Of a stretch of 64,000 nt of DNA, positions 1 to 11,187 are shown piece by piece. Position 1 is the first letter of the stretch, and every line of letters begins with the position of its first letter. The stretch is taken from the NCBI GenBank assembly GCA_029961685.1, contig JARWKL010000007.1, forward strand, positions 4,546,708 through 4,610,707. The letters run 5' to 3'. The position numbers and the translations under genes were made by a program. The notes beneath the pieces are model-generated. The model made no database searches. It saw nothing but the letters and a program-made list of their open reading frames with translations, and was not told the DNA's origin. Source of the stretch: Aristolochia californica. Taxonomy: Eukaryota; Streptophyta; Magnoliopsida; Piperales; Aristolochiaceae.

Positions 1-122
1 CTTCCATGAATTCGAAGGTTACCTCTTCGTCTTCTCCTCTTTCCATGTTGACTGTTGAGAATTCTCCAGAGGGAACTAAGAGAGGACGAAAGAGGCGATA
101 GACACGAGCAGAATCGAGGCTA
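1..122 (+). other. left-edge sequence with a short unrecognised frame
   Basis: A frame from ATG at 6 to TAG at 101 encodes 31 residues ending in a basic run (GTKRGRKRR). I do not recognise it. About 45 bp here (72-117) recurs, diverged, at 1386-1437, so this looks like one arm of a duplicated host or LTR-flank sequence. It could be the tail of an exon continuing left of the window. Confidence 0.25.
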
Positions 123-799
123 TGTTTGGCAAAGAACTTAAATAAAGACAAAGTACGAAGAAAAAACTATAGGAGAGACAAAAGAAGAAGGAATTTCTTT
201 AATATAATTATTTTCTCTATCTATAAAGCACGAGTACATGGGTATTTATACTACTCAATACTAATCAATAGATGCGTCTTATCACTCCAATAGTCACTAA
301 TCAATACATGTATCTTATCACATCTAAAGACATTAGTTAATGGATGCATCTTTTCATATCAAAAGACATTAGTCAATGGATGCATCTTTTCACATCAAAA
401 GACATTAATCAACGGATGCATCTTTTCACATCAAAAGACATTAATCAATGGATGTATCTTATTTTCGGTTTTGTTGAACAACCTGTAATAAATTGACAAT
501 AACCTCTTCTAGAAAACATCAATTCATGAATGGTCTGATTCACTGGAACCGAGACAGGTATAGCTTTCGAATGACATATTATTTGCACCATTTAAATGAA
601 AATAGACCCTTCAAATGTTTCTTTGATTCCAATCAAGTTTAATATCCAACACCTCCTCTTAAATTTGACATCTTTGTTACACCGATCAATATTCTCAACT
701 TCTAAAAACTTTCATATTTGAGAGACTTTGTGAAAATGTCAACAAGTAATTAGAAACCAATGAGAGAATTTAGGAGAAAACTCAACGAGGACACTCGGT
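123..799 (-). mobile_element. orphan copia 3' LTR plus tip of pol
   Basis: Positions 123-651 match 30284-30808 closely. On the minus strand the unit starts TGTTGGATATT just after a purine-rich tract, as a 3' LTR does. The adjoining 652-799, read on the minus strand, gives the end of a copia RNase H (KYESF and LRGG motifs are visible, with stops). The rest of the element is missing. Copy 2 at 30284-30951 loses similarity at the same place, about nine bases after the shared GAGGACACT. Confidence 0.7.
290..470. repeat. 36-bp tandem array inside the LTR
   Basis: The motif AGACATTA recurs at 328, 364, 400 and 436, an exact 36-bp period, with a degenerate unit before it. The paralogous LTR at 30284 has the same array with units at 30486, 30522, 30558 and 30594, so the array predates the separation of the two LTRs. 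Confidence 0.8.
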
Positions 800-2248
800 T
801 GTATAGGATTATAATTTTTTGGAAAATTAACTGATTATAGTTTTATTGATACTAAATTCACGATTCTTAGATTAAAGATGCCAAATTGATGTTTCCTCGA
901 CTTTGGAATGAAAATATCTCTAATTTCAAGTTGATCCAACATCCATTTTAAACTAAAAGCAAGCTTGTTTTAATCCATCAACCCATCTCAATCTTTTAAG
1001 TCTTGATACAAAAGAAGAACAAAGGATACTCTATTTGGAAACTTGAAGGATTGGATAATCGTATTCTCTCTTGTATGCCTTGGTTCAAAGAGGATGGTTG
1101 GATTATATGGTCAAATCAGAGTAATATGTCAAACTAAAAGTGAGTTATTTTTATCCTAAACTTAAAAATCGTCAATTTAGTATCTTTGGATCATAGAATT
1201 CAATATTAATTACTCTGATCAATTAATTTTCCTAATTTTTTCTATCATTGGTGTTATTTTCGAAGCATACCCTCGCCGTATTTGTAGAGGATCTCCTCTT
1301 GGGCTCTCGATCGATTTGGGCTTGGGGAATCCCCAATCTTTGAGAACATAACGAGAGTGCTCCGTGCACAGCTGAACCCATCTCTATTTCGGGACTAAGG
1401 GAAGACGAAGAAGGCGATAAACACGAGCAGAATGGAGGTGAAGGGTAGCATTCTCTATGCTATAAAGACGGAGACCATCCGTTGGATCTCAATGCCAAGT
1501 CAGCTCGTAATTCATCTACCTCATGAAGCATTACTTTGTGGTCCAACACAACATCTCGAAAACTTTCTTCTAAAGTTAAAAACATCATTTAGGTGTATAT
1601 TGAGAATGGAGCTTTAATATTCTACTATATGTACTTAGATGGGGTTGAAATAAGATTTAATGGGACATACGAAATTATGATGGAGATATGGGTAACCTCG
1701 GGGATAAAATATCATTTTTTTACACACTGCCTATGAGCATAGTGGAAGAACCATACAGACACTTGACCAAGACTTGACCAAGAGTGTCCCTAATGTCCAA
1801 CTTGAGTCAAGTCTTTTATTCTTCACCCCAAGTGGTATTATGTGTTTGAGTCACCCTTAAAAAGTGAGTAGTCTCTTTGTAAAACCCAAAAGTTGGGTTG
1901 TTTTTCTGCCTTTCAAATCAAGCAGAGTATTTTTTAGATTATGACCAACTGGTGTATGGAGCTTTTTTGTATAGCTAGGAGTAATTTTCTTCTCTTACAT
2001 TGTGTTTTTCCAAGCTATGTGTCTATTTCCTTTTTATCCCTGGGGGAGAAGTAGAAAAAGAAGTACAAGAAAGAGGTTTTTCATTCCACATGTTGTGGTA
2101 ATTTTTATATGACCAAAATATTCAAGAAATGGGGAGCACCAAGATGAAGTTTTTACATTTATGAAAAAAAAATTGAAGACCAAAAATCTTTTTCATTGCA
2201 AGTTGAAGGTATAAACTTTAGGTTGAGGGGGGAGGTTAAAGAGCAAGT
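800..2248. other. no recognisable gene
   Basis: AT-rich intergenic sequence. The only notable frame is 1432-1617 (+, 61 residues, starting MEVKGSILYA), which matches no family I recognise and has no supporting features. Near 2220-2236 a purine-rich stretch with GAGGGGGGAGG resembles a polypurine tract just before the old LTR described next. Confidence 0.4.
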
Positions 2249-3039
2249 TTGGAAGAGTCTTACATGACTCTCACAAAGACATCATTAATATGGTGGAGTC
2301 TAAGAAGAGTCTCATGAAAGGAGGTCTTACATAAGAGTCACTGTTAAAGGTGTTTTAGTTATAATAATTCTATTTATATTTAGTTGTTTAATGGAAATTT
2401 TACCAAACTACCGGTTTGAAACAACTTATTTATGAAACTAACGAAGATCTCAAATTATTTACAATACTACCGAACTTTGACCGGTCCACTGTATATGTGG
2501 ACAGTCAAAGGCAACACATAAGCTTTGATTGCTTATGCGTCACCCCGTCATCAGAGCGATATTATAGATGAACACATAGGCTGCCACGTCATTATTATTG
2601 ACACGTCATCTACCACGTCATTATATGATAAATTTTGAATAAATTTAAAAAAAATTAAAAAATCGAATACACTTTTTATAACCTTATATCTAAAATAAAA
2701 AAATTATTTTAAAATTTTTAATAAACAATTAAAAAATTAACTCTTACTTATTTAACACCATTTAATATCAATTAAAATATTTAGTAATTAAAAAAAATAT
2801 CGTTACACTTTTTATTTCTTCATATTTTAAAAAATAAAAATAAAATAAGTAAAATAATTAGATTTAAAATATTTATAAATTAAAAAAAATATTTTAGAGT
2901 TTAAAAATACAATTTATTTGTATACTTTTTACCACCTTATTTAAAAAATAATAATATTTACAAATTTTAAATATTTATAAATAGAAAAATCTAACTCTTA
3001 CCCATTTATTATGGATTTAAAATATTTATAAATTTAAAA

Positions 3040-3440
3040 AATCTTACTCTTAAGTCTTGCCCATATATTATCGATTTAAAATATTTAAAATTTTAAAATA
3101 ATATACAAAAAAAATAATTTTAGAGTTTAAAAATACAATTTATTTGTATATTTTTATCAACTTATTTAAAAAATAAAATAAATTTAAAATTTTAAATATT
3201 CATAAATAGAAATAATCTAACTCTTACCCATTTACTATGGATTTAAAATATTTAAAAATAAAAAAATTACTTTTAAGTCTTACCCATATATTATCTATTT
3301 AAAATATTTATGAATAGAAAAAAATTTACTCTTAAGTCTTACCCATATATTATCCATTTAAAATATTTATAAATAGAAAAAAATTTACTCTTAAGTCTTA
3401 CTCATATATTATCCATTTAAAATATTTATAAATTTAAAAA
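3040..3440. repeat. 59-bp tandem repeats inside the MULE
   Basis: The motif CATATATTAT followed by a TTTAAAATATTTAT tract recurs with a 59-bp spacing at 3282, 3341 and 3400. More diverged units extend left to about 3000. The array is AT-rich and carries no coding signal. Confidence 0.7.
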
Positions 3441-3739
3441 TATATACAAAAAAGTTGTTTTAGTGTTTAAAAATATAATTTATTTGTATACTTTTTATCA
3501 CCTTTTTTAAAAAATAAAAAATTATTAAAAAATATATTATTTAATTAAAAATCTTTAAAAAATTTACATTAATTTTTATTTGGCAAAAATTTCATTAACA
3601 TAAAATCAGAAATTAAACAGTAAATCACAAAAAAATCAATACAGTCATTAAACACCTAAATTCAAATAAATATTATAATTAAATACAATAATTCGATTCA
3701 ATTAACAAAAACCCTAAAAAATCACCCTCCTAGGTTTTG

Positions 3740-4070
3740 AGAGAAAGGGCAGCGAGAGGATGAACAGAGGGGAACGGAGAAGAAGAACAAGAGATGAGGC
3801 TAAGAAGAAGAGAGAGCGGTTGAGAGGGGGGCGTTGAGGGCGAGGCCGAGCGGCGGCAGCAGGGGCGAGGCCGAGGCAGAGCAGCGGCAACAGGGGGGCG
3901 GTCGTGGCCGAGCGGCGGCAGCAGGGGAATGGCCGAGGCAAAGAAGCGACAGCAGGGAGCGGCCGAGGCGGAGCAGCGACAACAGGGGAGCAAGCGGCAA
4001 CAGGGGAGGAGGCAGCAGGGGAGCGATGAGAGGAAAGAGCAGCCGACACGAGAGGCGAGGAGAAAGATCG
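3740..4070. other. GC-rich purine-biased block carried by the MULE
   Basis: This block stands out sharply from its AT-rich surroundings. The + strand is almost all G, A and C with repeated GCGGCAGCAGGGG-like words. Frames exist on both strands but all give low-complexity Arg/Gly/Gln or Ser/Pro/Leu strings. It could be a captured gene fragment (Pack-MULE cargo) or an expanded simple sequence; no domain is visible. Confidence 0.4.
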
Positions 4071-4479
4071 TGGAAGAGATTAGAATTAAAAACATATGTG
4101 AGGGCTGACGTGGCGGGTGCTTATGTGGCCCCCAGATGACAGGGCAAAAAGAAAGTAATTTATATTGACATGGTAAGTTTCGTGGCAGATGACGTATCAA
4201 TAATAATGACATGGTAGCCTCTGTGTTCATCTACAGCATTGCTTTGATGACAGGTCACCTTTGACTGTCGACATATACTGCGGACCGGTCAAAGTTTGGT
4301 AGTTTTGTAAATAATTTGAGATCTTCGTTATTTTCATAAATAAGTTGTTTCAAACCGGTATTTTGGTAAAATTCCCTTGTTTAATTATTCTAAGACTTAT
4401 CTTTTAGTATTTAATTTGGGTGTAACTTAGATAAGGGTAGTACTTCTTTCTTGTATTATAAATAGACACTCATTGTACT

Positions 4480-4920
4480 TGTTGGAAGATAAAATCAAGC
4501 CCAAACGACCAAGGAAGGCCTACATATGTAAGATTATTATAAGATGGGCCACATAACCAAGGAAGGCCCACAAGATGGGCCCAAGCTCATAAGAAGTATC
4601 ACCCACAATGATTACCAAGACCTGGCATCCTTATCACATCAGTTGGAAGATCAAGAAGAACTCACAAAAGTATCTTTATCTTAGGTTCATGACCAAGAAG
4701 AGTTTTAGTTTAAGTTGTATTTGTCTTTTATCAATATTGAGTTACCTAATTATGTTAGGACTTACCTTAAGTGTTAGAGTTTGGGTGTAATTGGGACAAG
4801 AGTAGTTTTATTGTAATTGGACTCTACTACCTTCCTCAATTATAAATAGAGGTTCATGTACTCTGATTACAACAAGTTATTGATGTCAATGAAGTATTTC
4901 ACTATTCCATAAATTTAACA
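4480..4920 (+). mobile_element. solo LTR (441 bp)
   Basis: The unit starts TGTTGGAAG and ends TTTAACA, giving the TG...CA ends of an LTR. It carries a TATAAATAGAGG promoter-like box near 4842. It is flanked by GTACT (4475-4479) and GTATT (4921-4925), a 5-bp target duplication with one mismatch. No internal retroelement sequence follows, so it is a recombined solo LTR lying inside an older relative. Confidence 0.75.
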
Positions 4921-4975
4921 GTATTCAAATTATAACGAGTTAATGAAGTATTTATCTTTTCTAAAAATTTAATAG

Positions 4976-5740
4976 GTGACATAGAGGCACACAATGCTAG
5001 CAAATTTCTATGATTTGCTGGTAGACGAGCCCTTCTCAGGTGAAACCCCAAGTAACTAATTTCTTAAATTCATTGGCAGAGCTGCCTATTAGCAAATTGT
5101 GAGTTTCGCCGGTAGAGGGTGAATCATTTCTACTATAATTTTTATTTTTTGTTAAAATATTTTTCTTGTTTAATAAATATATTCATTAATTTTTTTATTA
5201 AAATATAAAATAAAGAACACATAACAAAAAATATGTATAATAAAATCAAAAAAATTTTATAAGCAATATATTTTTTTGTCAAAATATAAAAATTTATTAA
5301 TTTTATAAAAAAAACTATACACCATCTATAGGAGGATCTAGGAGTGGTTGCCTCTCAGTCTACATATTTCTCAGCTACTCCTAAATTTAGGAAATACCTC
5401 TTTAGTTTCCCACAACTCCCCCTCTATATGTACAATTGATCAAAATGAAGCCTCAAGCCATGAACATAGACAGACCTAACTCCATGAAACCCGATGCACA
5501 ATAACTCTCTTCAACCAGCTCACTAGCTTCTTGTGCCTCTCATGCCAATCACTTAGTTTCCAAGTTGCAACCGAAGTTTGCAAGAAAAACAGTTTTATAA
5601 AAAAAACTCCTCTACTTCATACTTCACTTCAAATGAAAATCATCTTCACCTCTCCTTGATTTGGACAACATAATTACAATAAAGAGAACGGAGTTATAGC
5701 CAATCAAAGTGATGATTTAGCTTAATTTGGTAAAAAGGGG
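4976..5740. repeat. intergenic stretch with a paired repeat copy
   Basis: No gene seen. Positions 5138-5395 are a diverged copy of 54650-54900; both end in the same ACTATACACCATCTATAGGAGG box and TCTCAGCTACTCC. The similarity shows that flanks of MADS copies 1 and 4 share more than the gene itself. From about 5745 on, sequence similarity to the upstream regions of MADS copies 2 and 4 begins. Confidence 0.6.
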
Positions 5741-5913
5741 GGAATCTCTTTTAAAAAAAAACTTAGTTATACTTTTCAAAGCAGTGTATTCCTTACGCCA
5801 GGAGATAAAACTTATTAATCGGGTCGGACATCCGGATTGGGCTCTGGGTATCGGATCCGAGGTGGGTTCGAGATTAAGATAGGAAAGCACCGCGCGCTTT
5901 CGCATTGCGCTTC

Positions 5914-5920
5914 TATTTAA
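5914..5920 (+). promoter_or_regulatory. TATA box of MADS copy 1
   Basis: TATTTAA lies 67 bp before the start codon, within a region (about 5818-5986) that is nearly identical upstream of copies 2, 3 and 4, including a shared GGGTCGGACATCCG word. Position and conservation support a core promoter with a short leader. Confidence 0.55.
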
Positions 5921-5986
5921 GAGGACCCAACGCACTGCACCAGAAGAACTGCCAAGTCCGACCGTGGGAAACTAAAAGAGTGAAGG

Positions 5987-6388
5987 ATGGGGAAGAGAAA
6001 GACGGAGATAAAGGAGATCCAGGAGAAGGATCGCAGGGAGGTGACATTCTCGAAGCGAAGCAAGGGTTTGTTCAAGAAGGCAGCAGAGCTTTCTGTTCTG
6101 ACCGGTGCTCAGGTGGCCATGTTCGCGTTTTCACCCGGCGGAAAGATTTTCACCTTCGGCCCCGTTGATGCCGTTGTTGACGCCTATCTTGGAGGATCGA
6201 CGGGGAGCATCTCCGGTACTAATCGCTGCTCTGATGAAGAAGCTGAAGTAATTATGACGAAGGTTTGCGATCTCCAGCGTCAGATCGATGTCGAGAAATC
6301 CAAGAATCGTATTGTGGAAGAGTTGAAGATGAACGCCAGCGTCTGCGAAGCATCTGCCGCTTGTCAACAAATCGGCATCCCAGGATGA
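5987..6388 (+). CDS. type I (M-alpha) MADS-box protein, copy 1
   Basis: A 133-residue frame begins directly with the MADS domain (MGKRKTEIKEI, then VTFSKR and [12 protein letters not shown] at about 19-38), followed by [15 protein letters not shown] and VDAVVDAYL, wording typical of AGL62-like M-alpha proteins, which bind DNA as dimers and act mainly in female gametophyte and endosperm. A short helical stretch (LQRQIDVEKSKNR) follows. Family members are usually longer; here the frame stops at TGA 6386-6388, and an acidic segment continues in the +1 frame. Arg25 of the usual SKRRKG is Ser in this copy. No introns are needed. The start ATG is conserved in copies 2 and 3. Whether it is expressed cannot be judged. 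Confidence 0.78.
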   Translation: MGKRKTEIKEIQEKDRREVTFSKRSKGLFKKAAELSVLTGAQVAMFAFSPGGKIFTFGPVDAVVDAYLGGSTGSISGTNRCSDEEAEVIMTKVCDLQRQIDVEKSKNRIVEELKMNASVCEASAACQQIGIPG

Positions 6389-7177
6389 CATGTTTGATGA
6401 CTTGGAGTTGGAGTCTTTATTGAGTGGAGATTTTCCGTAGTTCGATGTTCCTCCTTGTTAAACAGGCAGCAAGTTCGCAATTGTTGTTACTGCAGCTCCT
6501 GGTCGCTTCCTTTCGGACAGACATTCCACACTTGTAATTTTTACCGATCACAGATCAGATACTTCTTGCTTGTATTCTTTTGATGGATTATCTGTACGGT
6601 TAGTTTTACTCAGTTATTTGCATATTTAAGCTGCTTTACATTCAATATAAATATCTGATTCTTTAAAGTGAAATTTCATGTTCTTGAAAAATTTTGTGCT
6701 TCCAAATCGTCAATTGGCATTGCCGGAAACAACTCCGTCATCAAAATTATGCTCAGAGTCGGCGGGTGGGAATTGTCTGTTTCTAACCTTTGCTTCGTCC
6801 CAGATCAGTAATCTTCAATCGAAAAACGGTAAGTGAAAAAGAGATACTGGGAGATTTGATAGGCAGAGATTTTATTTTTTAGAGATTTGATTGGCTGTCC
6901 TTCTTTCAAAACCTGAATCCTTTCCGTGGGTTAATTACTTTTCTCTTTCCGTTCACACCGGAAACCCTCTTGTCCAGCTAACGACCAGGAAATCTCCAGT
7001 CGAAACAGATTCGGACGCGAGATTTTGTTTAGTTGCTTCTCTGCTCTGTCTTTCTTATCAAGTCGGACGCGAGATTTTGTTTAGTTGCTTCTCTGCTCTG
7101 TCTTTCTTATCAAGTAATGATGTTAAATTCGACCAATTAGTGGTGTTAAATTCGACCAGGTCACTTGCTTAAAGGTG
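6389..7177 (+). other. MADS 3' flank shared by copies 1, 2 and 5
   Basis: Nearly the same sequence follows MADS copy 2 (19624-20362) and makes up the remnant at 31775-32578. It begins with the out-of-frame acidic C-terminal segment (to TAA at 6459-6461). A 52-bp unit starting TCGGACGCGAG is tandemly duplicated here (7011-7062, 7063-7114) but single in the other copies. The frame 6891-7172 is not credible: it exists only because of that duplication and lacks a known domain. Confidence 0.6.
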
Positions 7178-7182
7178 AAAAG

Positions 7183-7397
7183 TGTAAATCTCCCTTATTT
7201 CAGAGAGGCTTTTCTATATATTCAAAACTCTCACAGCAATTTTACGGAATCCGTCGGGATTTAGAAACCCTATTCGAAAAGGAAGAGGAAGACCGAATTT
7301 ACAAGTATGCCCTTGGACCAAAGAAAAAGACAAGTATGCCCTTGGACCAAAGAAAAAGACAAGTATGCCACTTTACATATACATATTTACATTAACA
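7183..7397 (-). repeat. copia A 3' LTR
   Basis: Left (3' in element orientation) LTR, TG...CA ended. It contains a partial internal duplication of CAAGTATGCCCTTGGACC. Differs from the right LTR at several sites and small indels, so the insertion is not recent. Confidence 0.9.
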
Positions 7398-7422
7398 CCC
7401 CCCCCCCCCCCCCCCCCCCCCC
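7398..7422 (-). promoter_or_regulatory. copia A polypurine tract, 25-base homopolymer
   Basis: A run of 25 C on the + strand (25 G on the element strand) lies immediately beside the 3' LTR, where the polypurine tract primes plus-strand DNA synthesis. Plant copia tracts are commonly short mixed purines, so this pure run is unusual, or its length is inflated by sequencing. Confidence 0.75.
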
Positions 7423-7439
7423 TCAAACTTGAAAGGGCA

Positions 7440-9526
7440 AGTAACATAAGTTTGCCTATGAGATGATGAAAACGAGGAGCTGGATACGATTTGGTGAAGA
7501 CGTCCGCAAGTTGAAATGTGGAGGAAACATGGGGCAAGGTGAGAGAGCCTTGTAAGTAGTGATACCGCATAAAGTGACAATCAATCTCAATATGTTTCGT
7601 ACGCTCATGAAAAACCAGATTCTTGGCAATCTGAATGGCACTTTGATTATCACAAAACATAGGGGTAGCAGACAGTTGAGGAAAACCAAGTTCTTCAAGT
7701 AAGCGGCGAAAACAAATTAACTCAGCAGCAGTGGTGGCCATAGCCTGATATTCTGCCTCGGCAGAAGAACGAGAAACAACAGATTGTTTCTTACTTTTCC
7801 AAGCCACCAAAGAATTCCCAAGGAAGATACAATACCCAGTAGTAGATTTGCGATCTGTCGGATCACCAGCCCAATCAGCATCAGAATAACCAGAGAGAAC
7901 CAAATCAGAGGTGGAAGACAAAAGTAAGCCATGATGCACAGTGCCACGTTAGTAGCGTAAGATACGGAGAACTGCTGTCCAATGAGTAGTACGAGGGGCG
8001 GAAGCAAACTGACTAACCACATGAACAACATAGGTAATATCACGATGGGTTACTGTCAAGTAAACTAGGGACCCAACTACCTCTCTGTATCGAGTAACAT
8101 CTGACAACAAGTCACCATCTGTAGGGCTAAGGCGATGATTGAGTTCAATAGGAGAATCCACAATTCGATCATCTGTCAATCCTGCTCGACTGATCACTTC
8201 AGAGATGTATTTGGATTGAGACAAAATATAACCTTCAAGAGAATAGGCAACCTCAATACCCAAAAAATACCGTAAATACCCAAGATCCTTCATTTCAAAG
8301 AGAGAGTGAAGTTTTCGTTTAAGGTCTGCAATGTCAGCTTCATCATCACCAGTCACAATCATATCATCAACATATAGAAGGACCACAATATGCCCCACAA
8401 CAGTTTTACGAATGAACATGGCAGAATCATAGTTGGAAACAACAAAGCCAAGGCGGAACAAAGAGGAACTGAACTTCACAAACCAAACACGGGGAGCTTG
8501 TTTGAGAGCATATAAAGCCCGTCGAAGGCGACAAACATAACTAGCAGGATGAGGAAGACCTGGTGGTGGCCGCATATATACCTCCTCGGTCAAATCACCA
8601 TTTAAAAAGACATTTTTAACATCCATTTGATGAAGATGCCATTTTTGAACCGCTGCAATAGAAATCAAGGTGCGAATGGTCTTCATTTGAGCAACTGGAG
8701 CAAAAGTCTCATCATAATCAAGTCCTTCTGTTTGGGAAAATCCTTTTGCAACTAACCGAGCTTTGTAGCGCTCAAGTGCACCATCAGATTGAGTTTTGAT
8801 TTTGAAAATCCATTTACAACCAATAGCATGCTTACCGGGAGGAAGTTGAACCAACTCCCAGGTACCTGTTTGGTGCAAGGCGGTGAGCTCATCATTAATA
8901 GCTTGACGCCAATTTGCATCGGATACAACTTCCTTGTATGACTTAGGCTCAGCAAAAGAATGAATCTTAGACAGAAAGGTTAGATAGGGGGAAGAGAGCA
9001 CATAGGAAGAGGGACCATACCTCTGAGGGGGACGACAAACACAAGTGGAAACGCGAGGGGTGGCAAGATGCGGATCACCAGAGTCTAGAGAGTCGAGAGG
9101 GAGAGGCGTCATAGGAGAAGGTAAGTCAGTACCTGCATGTGACTGTTGTGAAGGCATAGTAGAGGAGACCTCCGGAGGGAGGGGTGAGTCAGTGGACGGA
9201 TGGTGAATGAGTAACTGGTCATCATGGGGCTCATCAGGCACAAATGGATCAATGTGTAACAATTCTGTATCATGCAAACCAGGAGTAGACAACGGAATCC
9301 GAAAGTAACAGAACTGTTCCAAAAACTTAACATTGTGATAAACAAAAAGTCTACCAGACTCAGGATGATAACATCGGTATCCTTTTTGACCAAAACCATA
9401 ACCTAGAAACACACACAATGCAGATGTGGCAGACAATTTAGTGCGACAAGAAGGGGGTAATAAAACAAAGCAGGCACAACCAAAGACTCGCAAGTGATCA
9501 TAGGTAGGACGATACCATACAACCAT
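7440..9526 (-). pseudogene. copia A reverse transcriptase and RNase H, broken
   Basis: Read on the minus strand from 9526: integrase C-terminal part (YDHLRVFGCACFV), then RT with WIFKIK, VKNVFLNGDL, ALYALKQAPR and catalytic YVDDMIVTG (near 8361-8381), RNase H with DADWAGDPTDRKSTTGY, SSAEAEYQAMA and LADVFTKS, ending at 7392 or so just before the LTR. A TAA at 7949-7951 interrupts the frame between RT and RNase H, and a frameshift near 9526 separates it from the upstream integrase frame. The RT active-site residues are intact, but the polyprotein cannot be made in one piece. Confidence 0.88.
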
Positions 9527-9690
9527 TCAAAAGGAGAGATACTGCCAGAAAAAAATGACGGAATTCGATTAATCAAATAAGTGGCAGTATGAAGGGCTTC
9601 CCCCCAAAATTCAGAGGTGACAGAGGCATGGAGCAGTAAAGAGCGAGCAGTTTCAATAAGATGACGATGTTTACGTTCTGCAACACCATT

Positions 9691-11187
9691 CTATTGAGGT
9701 GTATAAAGACAAGACAACTGATAAATAGTGCCCTCAGACTTCAGAAAATCATTCAATAAAGATGACATATATTCACTACCCGAATCAGAGATAAATTTTT
9801 TTATGTGAGTGGAAAAATGGGTTCGCACCATAGCACAAAATTGAACATAAGTAGAATAGAAGTTTGATTTTCGATGCATAAGAAATATCCAAGAGAAACG
9901 AGTAAAATCATCGACAAGCAATGCATAATAGCGAGCCCCACCTTTTGTGGATACAGGTGTGGGTCCCCAAACATCAGAGTGAACAAGATCAAAGGGAGAG
10001 GAAATAACTGAGTGACTCAATGTAAAGGGTAAATGACATTGTTTGCCAAGATTACAACCAACACAATCACGAAGAGGGGAAGATTTAATAATAGAATCTA
10101 ACATATTGTGTTTGATCATAAACTGTAAACGAGGAACAGAGACATGTCCTAAACGAGTATGCCATAAGTAAAAAGAGTTATCTACAGAAAGTAAATCTTG
10201 CAACATGGATTGAACTGAAAAACTAGACACCTGTAGAGATACTGGTAATTTCAAATCATCAAGCAAGTAAAGACCACCTTCTCTATGGCCTATCCCAATC
10301 CGCCTCCCGGACTGGCGATCCTGTATAAGACAATGATTAGAAGCAAAGGTAATGGTGAGACCCAAATCAGTAAGTTTGCTAATTGAAAGAAGGTTAACAG
10401 CTAGATGGGGAACATAGAAAACATTAGATAAAGACCAAGTAGGGTGAGTGACAGTTCCAACCGAGGCTAGTGGCATGAGAGAGCCATTAGCTGCTTGGAT
10501 GTTAACTGGGTGAGAAGGCTTAACACAATCATGTAAAAGAGACAAGTGGGGTGTCATATGGTGTGTGGCTCCAGAATCTAAGATCCATTTATGAGTGTCA
10601 CCGGAGCCAGCCAAACAAGACATACCTGTATGAGATGCAAATTGAATACTGAGAGCAGACGACTTGCCAAGAATGCGAGTGAGCTCGGAAGCTAATGATG
10701 AGAGATCAGACGTAGAATCACTGCTGGTGGGAGCTGGGGCAGAAGAGGCATCTGAACAATCCAAAGATCCAATGGTAGCAGATGGACGAAAACCTCTATG
10801 CGGAGGTGGACGACTGAAAGCATGATGTGGTGCAGATTTGAAATGGCCTTGATTGTGACGACTAGAGGCATGATGTTGTGAAGGTTTGAAATTGCCTTGA
10901 GTTTTATTGTTGCTTTGCAGTGAGGGACACTGGTGTTTCCAATGACCTTTACCATGACAGTAGGAACATTCATCTTGTGGAACTAGCACTTTTGGCTTCC
11001 CTGATGACTGATGAGTATGAAAGTGTGTTCCAGAACCAAGTATGCCCCCTGATGACTGAGTATGAGAGTGTGTTCCAGAGACCAGTACGTGTGACATATC
11101 TGGTGATGATGTCTTACTGGAAGAAATCCCACCTAAAGACCTCAATCGTGTTTCTTCAACCAACAATTCAGATACAGCTGCAGACAC
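9691..11187 (-). pseudogene. copia A zinc knuckle, protease and integrase, broken
   Basis: The minus frame carries a CCHC zinc knuckle (CSYCHGKGHWKHQC, near 10925-10967), aspartic protease motif LDSGATHHMT (near 10563-10585), the GAG-pre-integrase segment LWHTRLGHVSVPRL with its Cys pair, and integrase core residues in VHSDVWGP and ISDSGSEY. It ends at a TAG (9691-9693) set in the integrase motif just before NG; the downstream sequence continues the same family but then shifts frame. The order nucleocapsid, protease, integrase is that of Ty1-copia. Confidence 0.88.

Larger units (their letters stand above)
2393..4376. mobile_element. Mutator-type (MULE) non-autonomous TIR element
   Basis: The two ends are long inverted repeats of about 220 bp (left 2393-2620, right about 4150-4376), beginning GGAAATTTTACC and, as reverse complement on the right, GGGAATTTTACC; both contain ACCGGTTTGAAACAAC. 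The element is flanked by a perfect 9-bp direct repeat TTGTTTAAT (2384-2392 and 4377-4385). Long TIRs plus a 9-bp TSD are the hallmark of Mutator-like elements. No transposase is present; the interior is an AT-rich tandem array followed by a GC-rich purine-biased block, so movement would depend on a transposase elsewhere. Confidence 0.88.
2249..4975 (+). mobile_element. old LTR split by two later insertions
   Basis: The sequence directly after the Mutator-type element (4386-4479) resembles the second half of the solo LTR at 4480-4920: both have GGGTGTAA and a TATAAATAGA-like promoter box. The sequence at 4921-4975 continues it (AACGAGTTAATGAAGTATTT against the solo LTR's AACAAGTTATTGATG...). 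Thus an older LTR, with a poorly defined left end near 2249, was interrupted by the TIR element (2393-4376) and by a younger related LTR (4480-4920). Confidence 0.45.

Noticed and set aside
1432..1617. 61-residue frame as a gene
   Set aside because: No family, no promoter or splice context and no paralogue in the window; kept only as a remark in the spacer entry.
3730..4230. 166-residue minus-strand frame and overlapping frames inside the MULE
   Set aside because: Low-complexity Ser/Pro/Cys/Leu text from a purine-biased DNA block, readable in several frames on both strands; no domain.
6345..6388. A GT-AG intron that would bring the acidic MADS tail into frame
   Set aside because: The only suitable GT...CAG pair spans about 43 nt, shorter than known functional plant introns.
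6891..7172. 93-residue frame after MADS copy 1
   Set aside because: Its second half arises from a 52-bp tandem duplication and the frame is not maintained in the paralogues.
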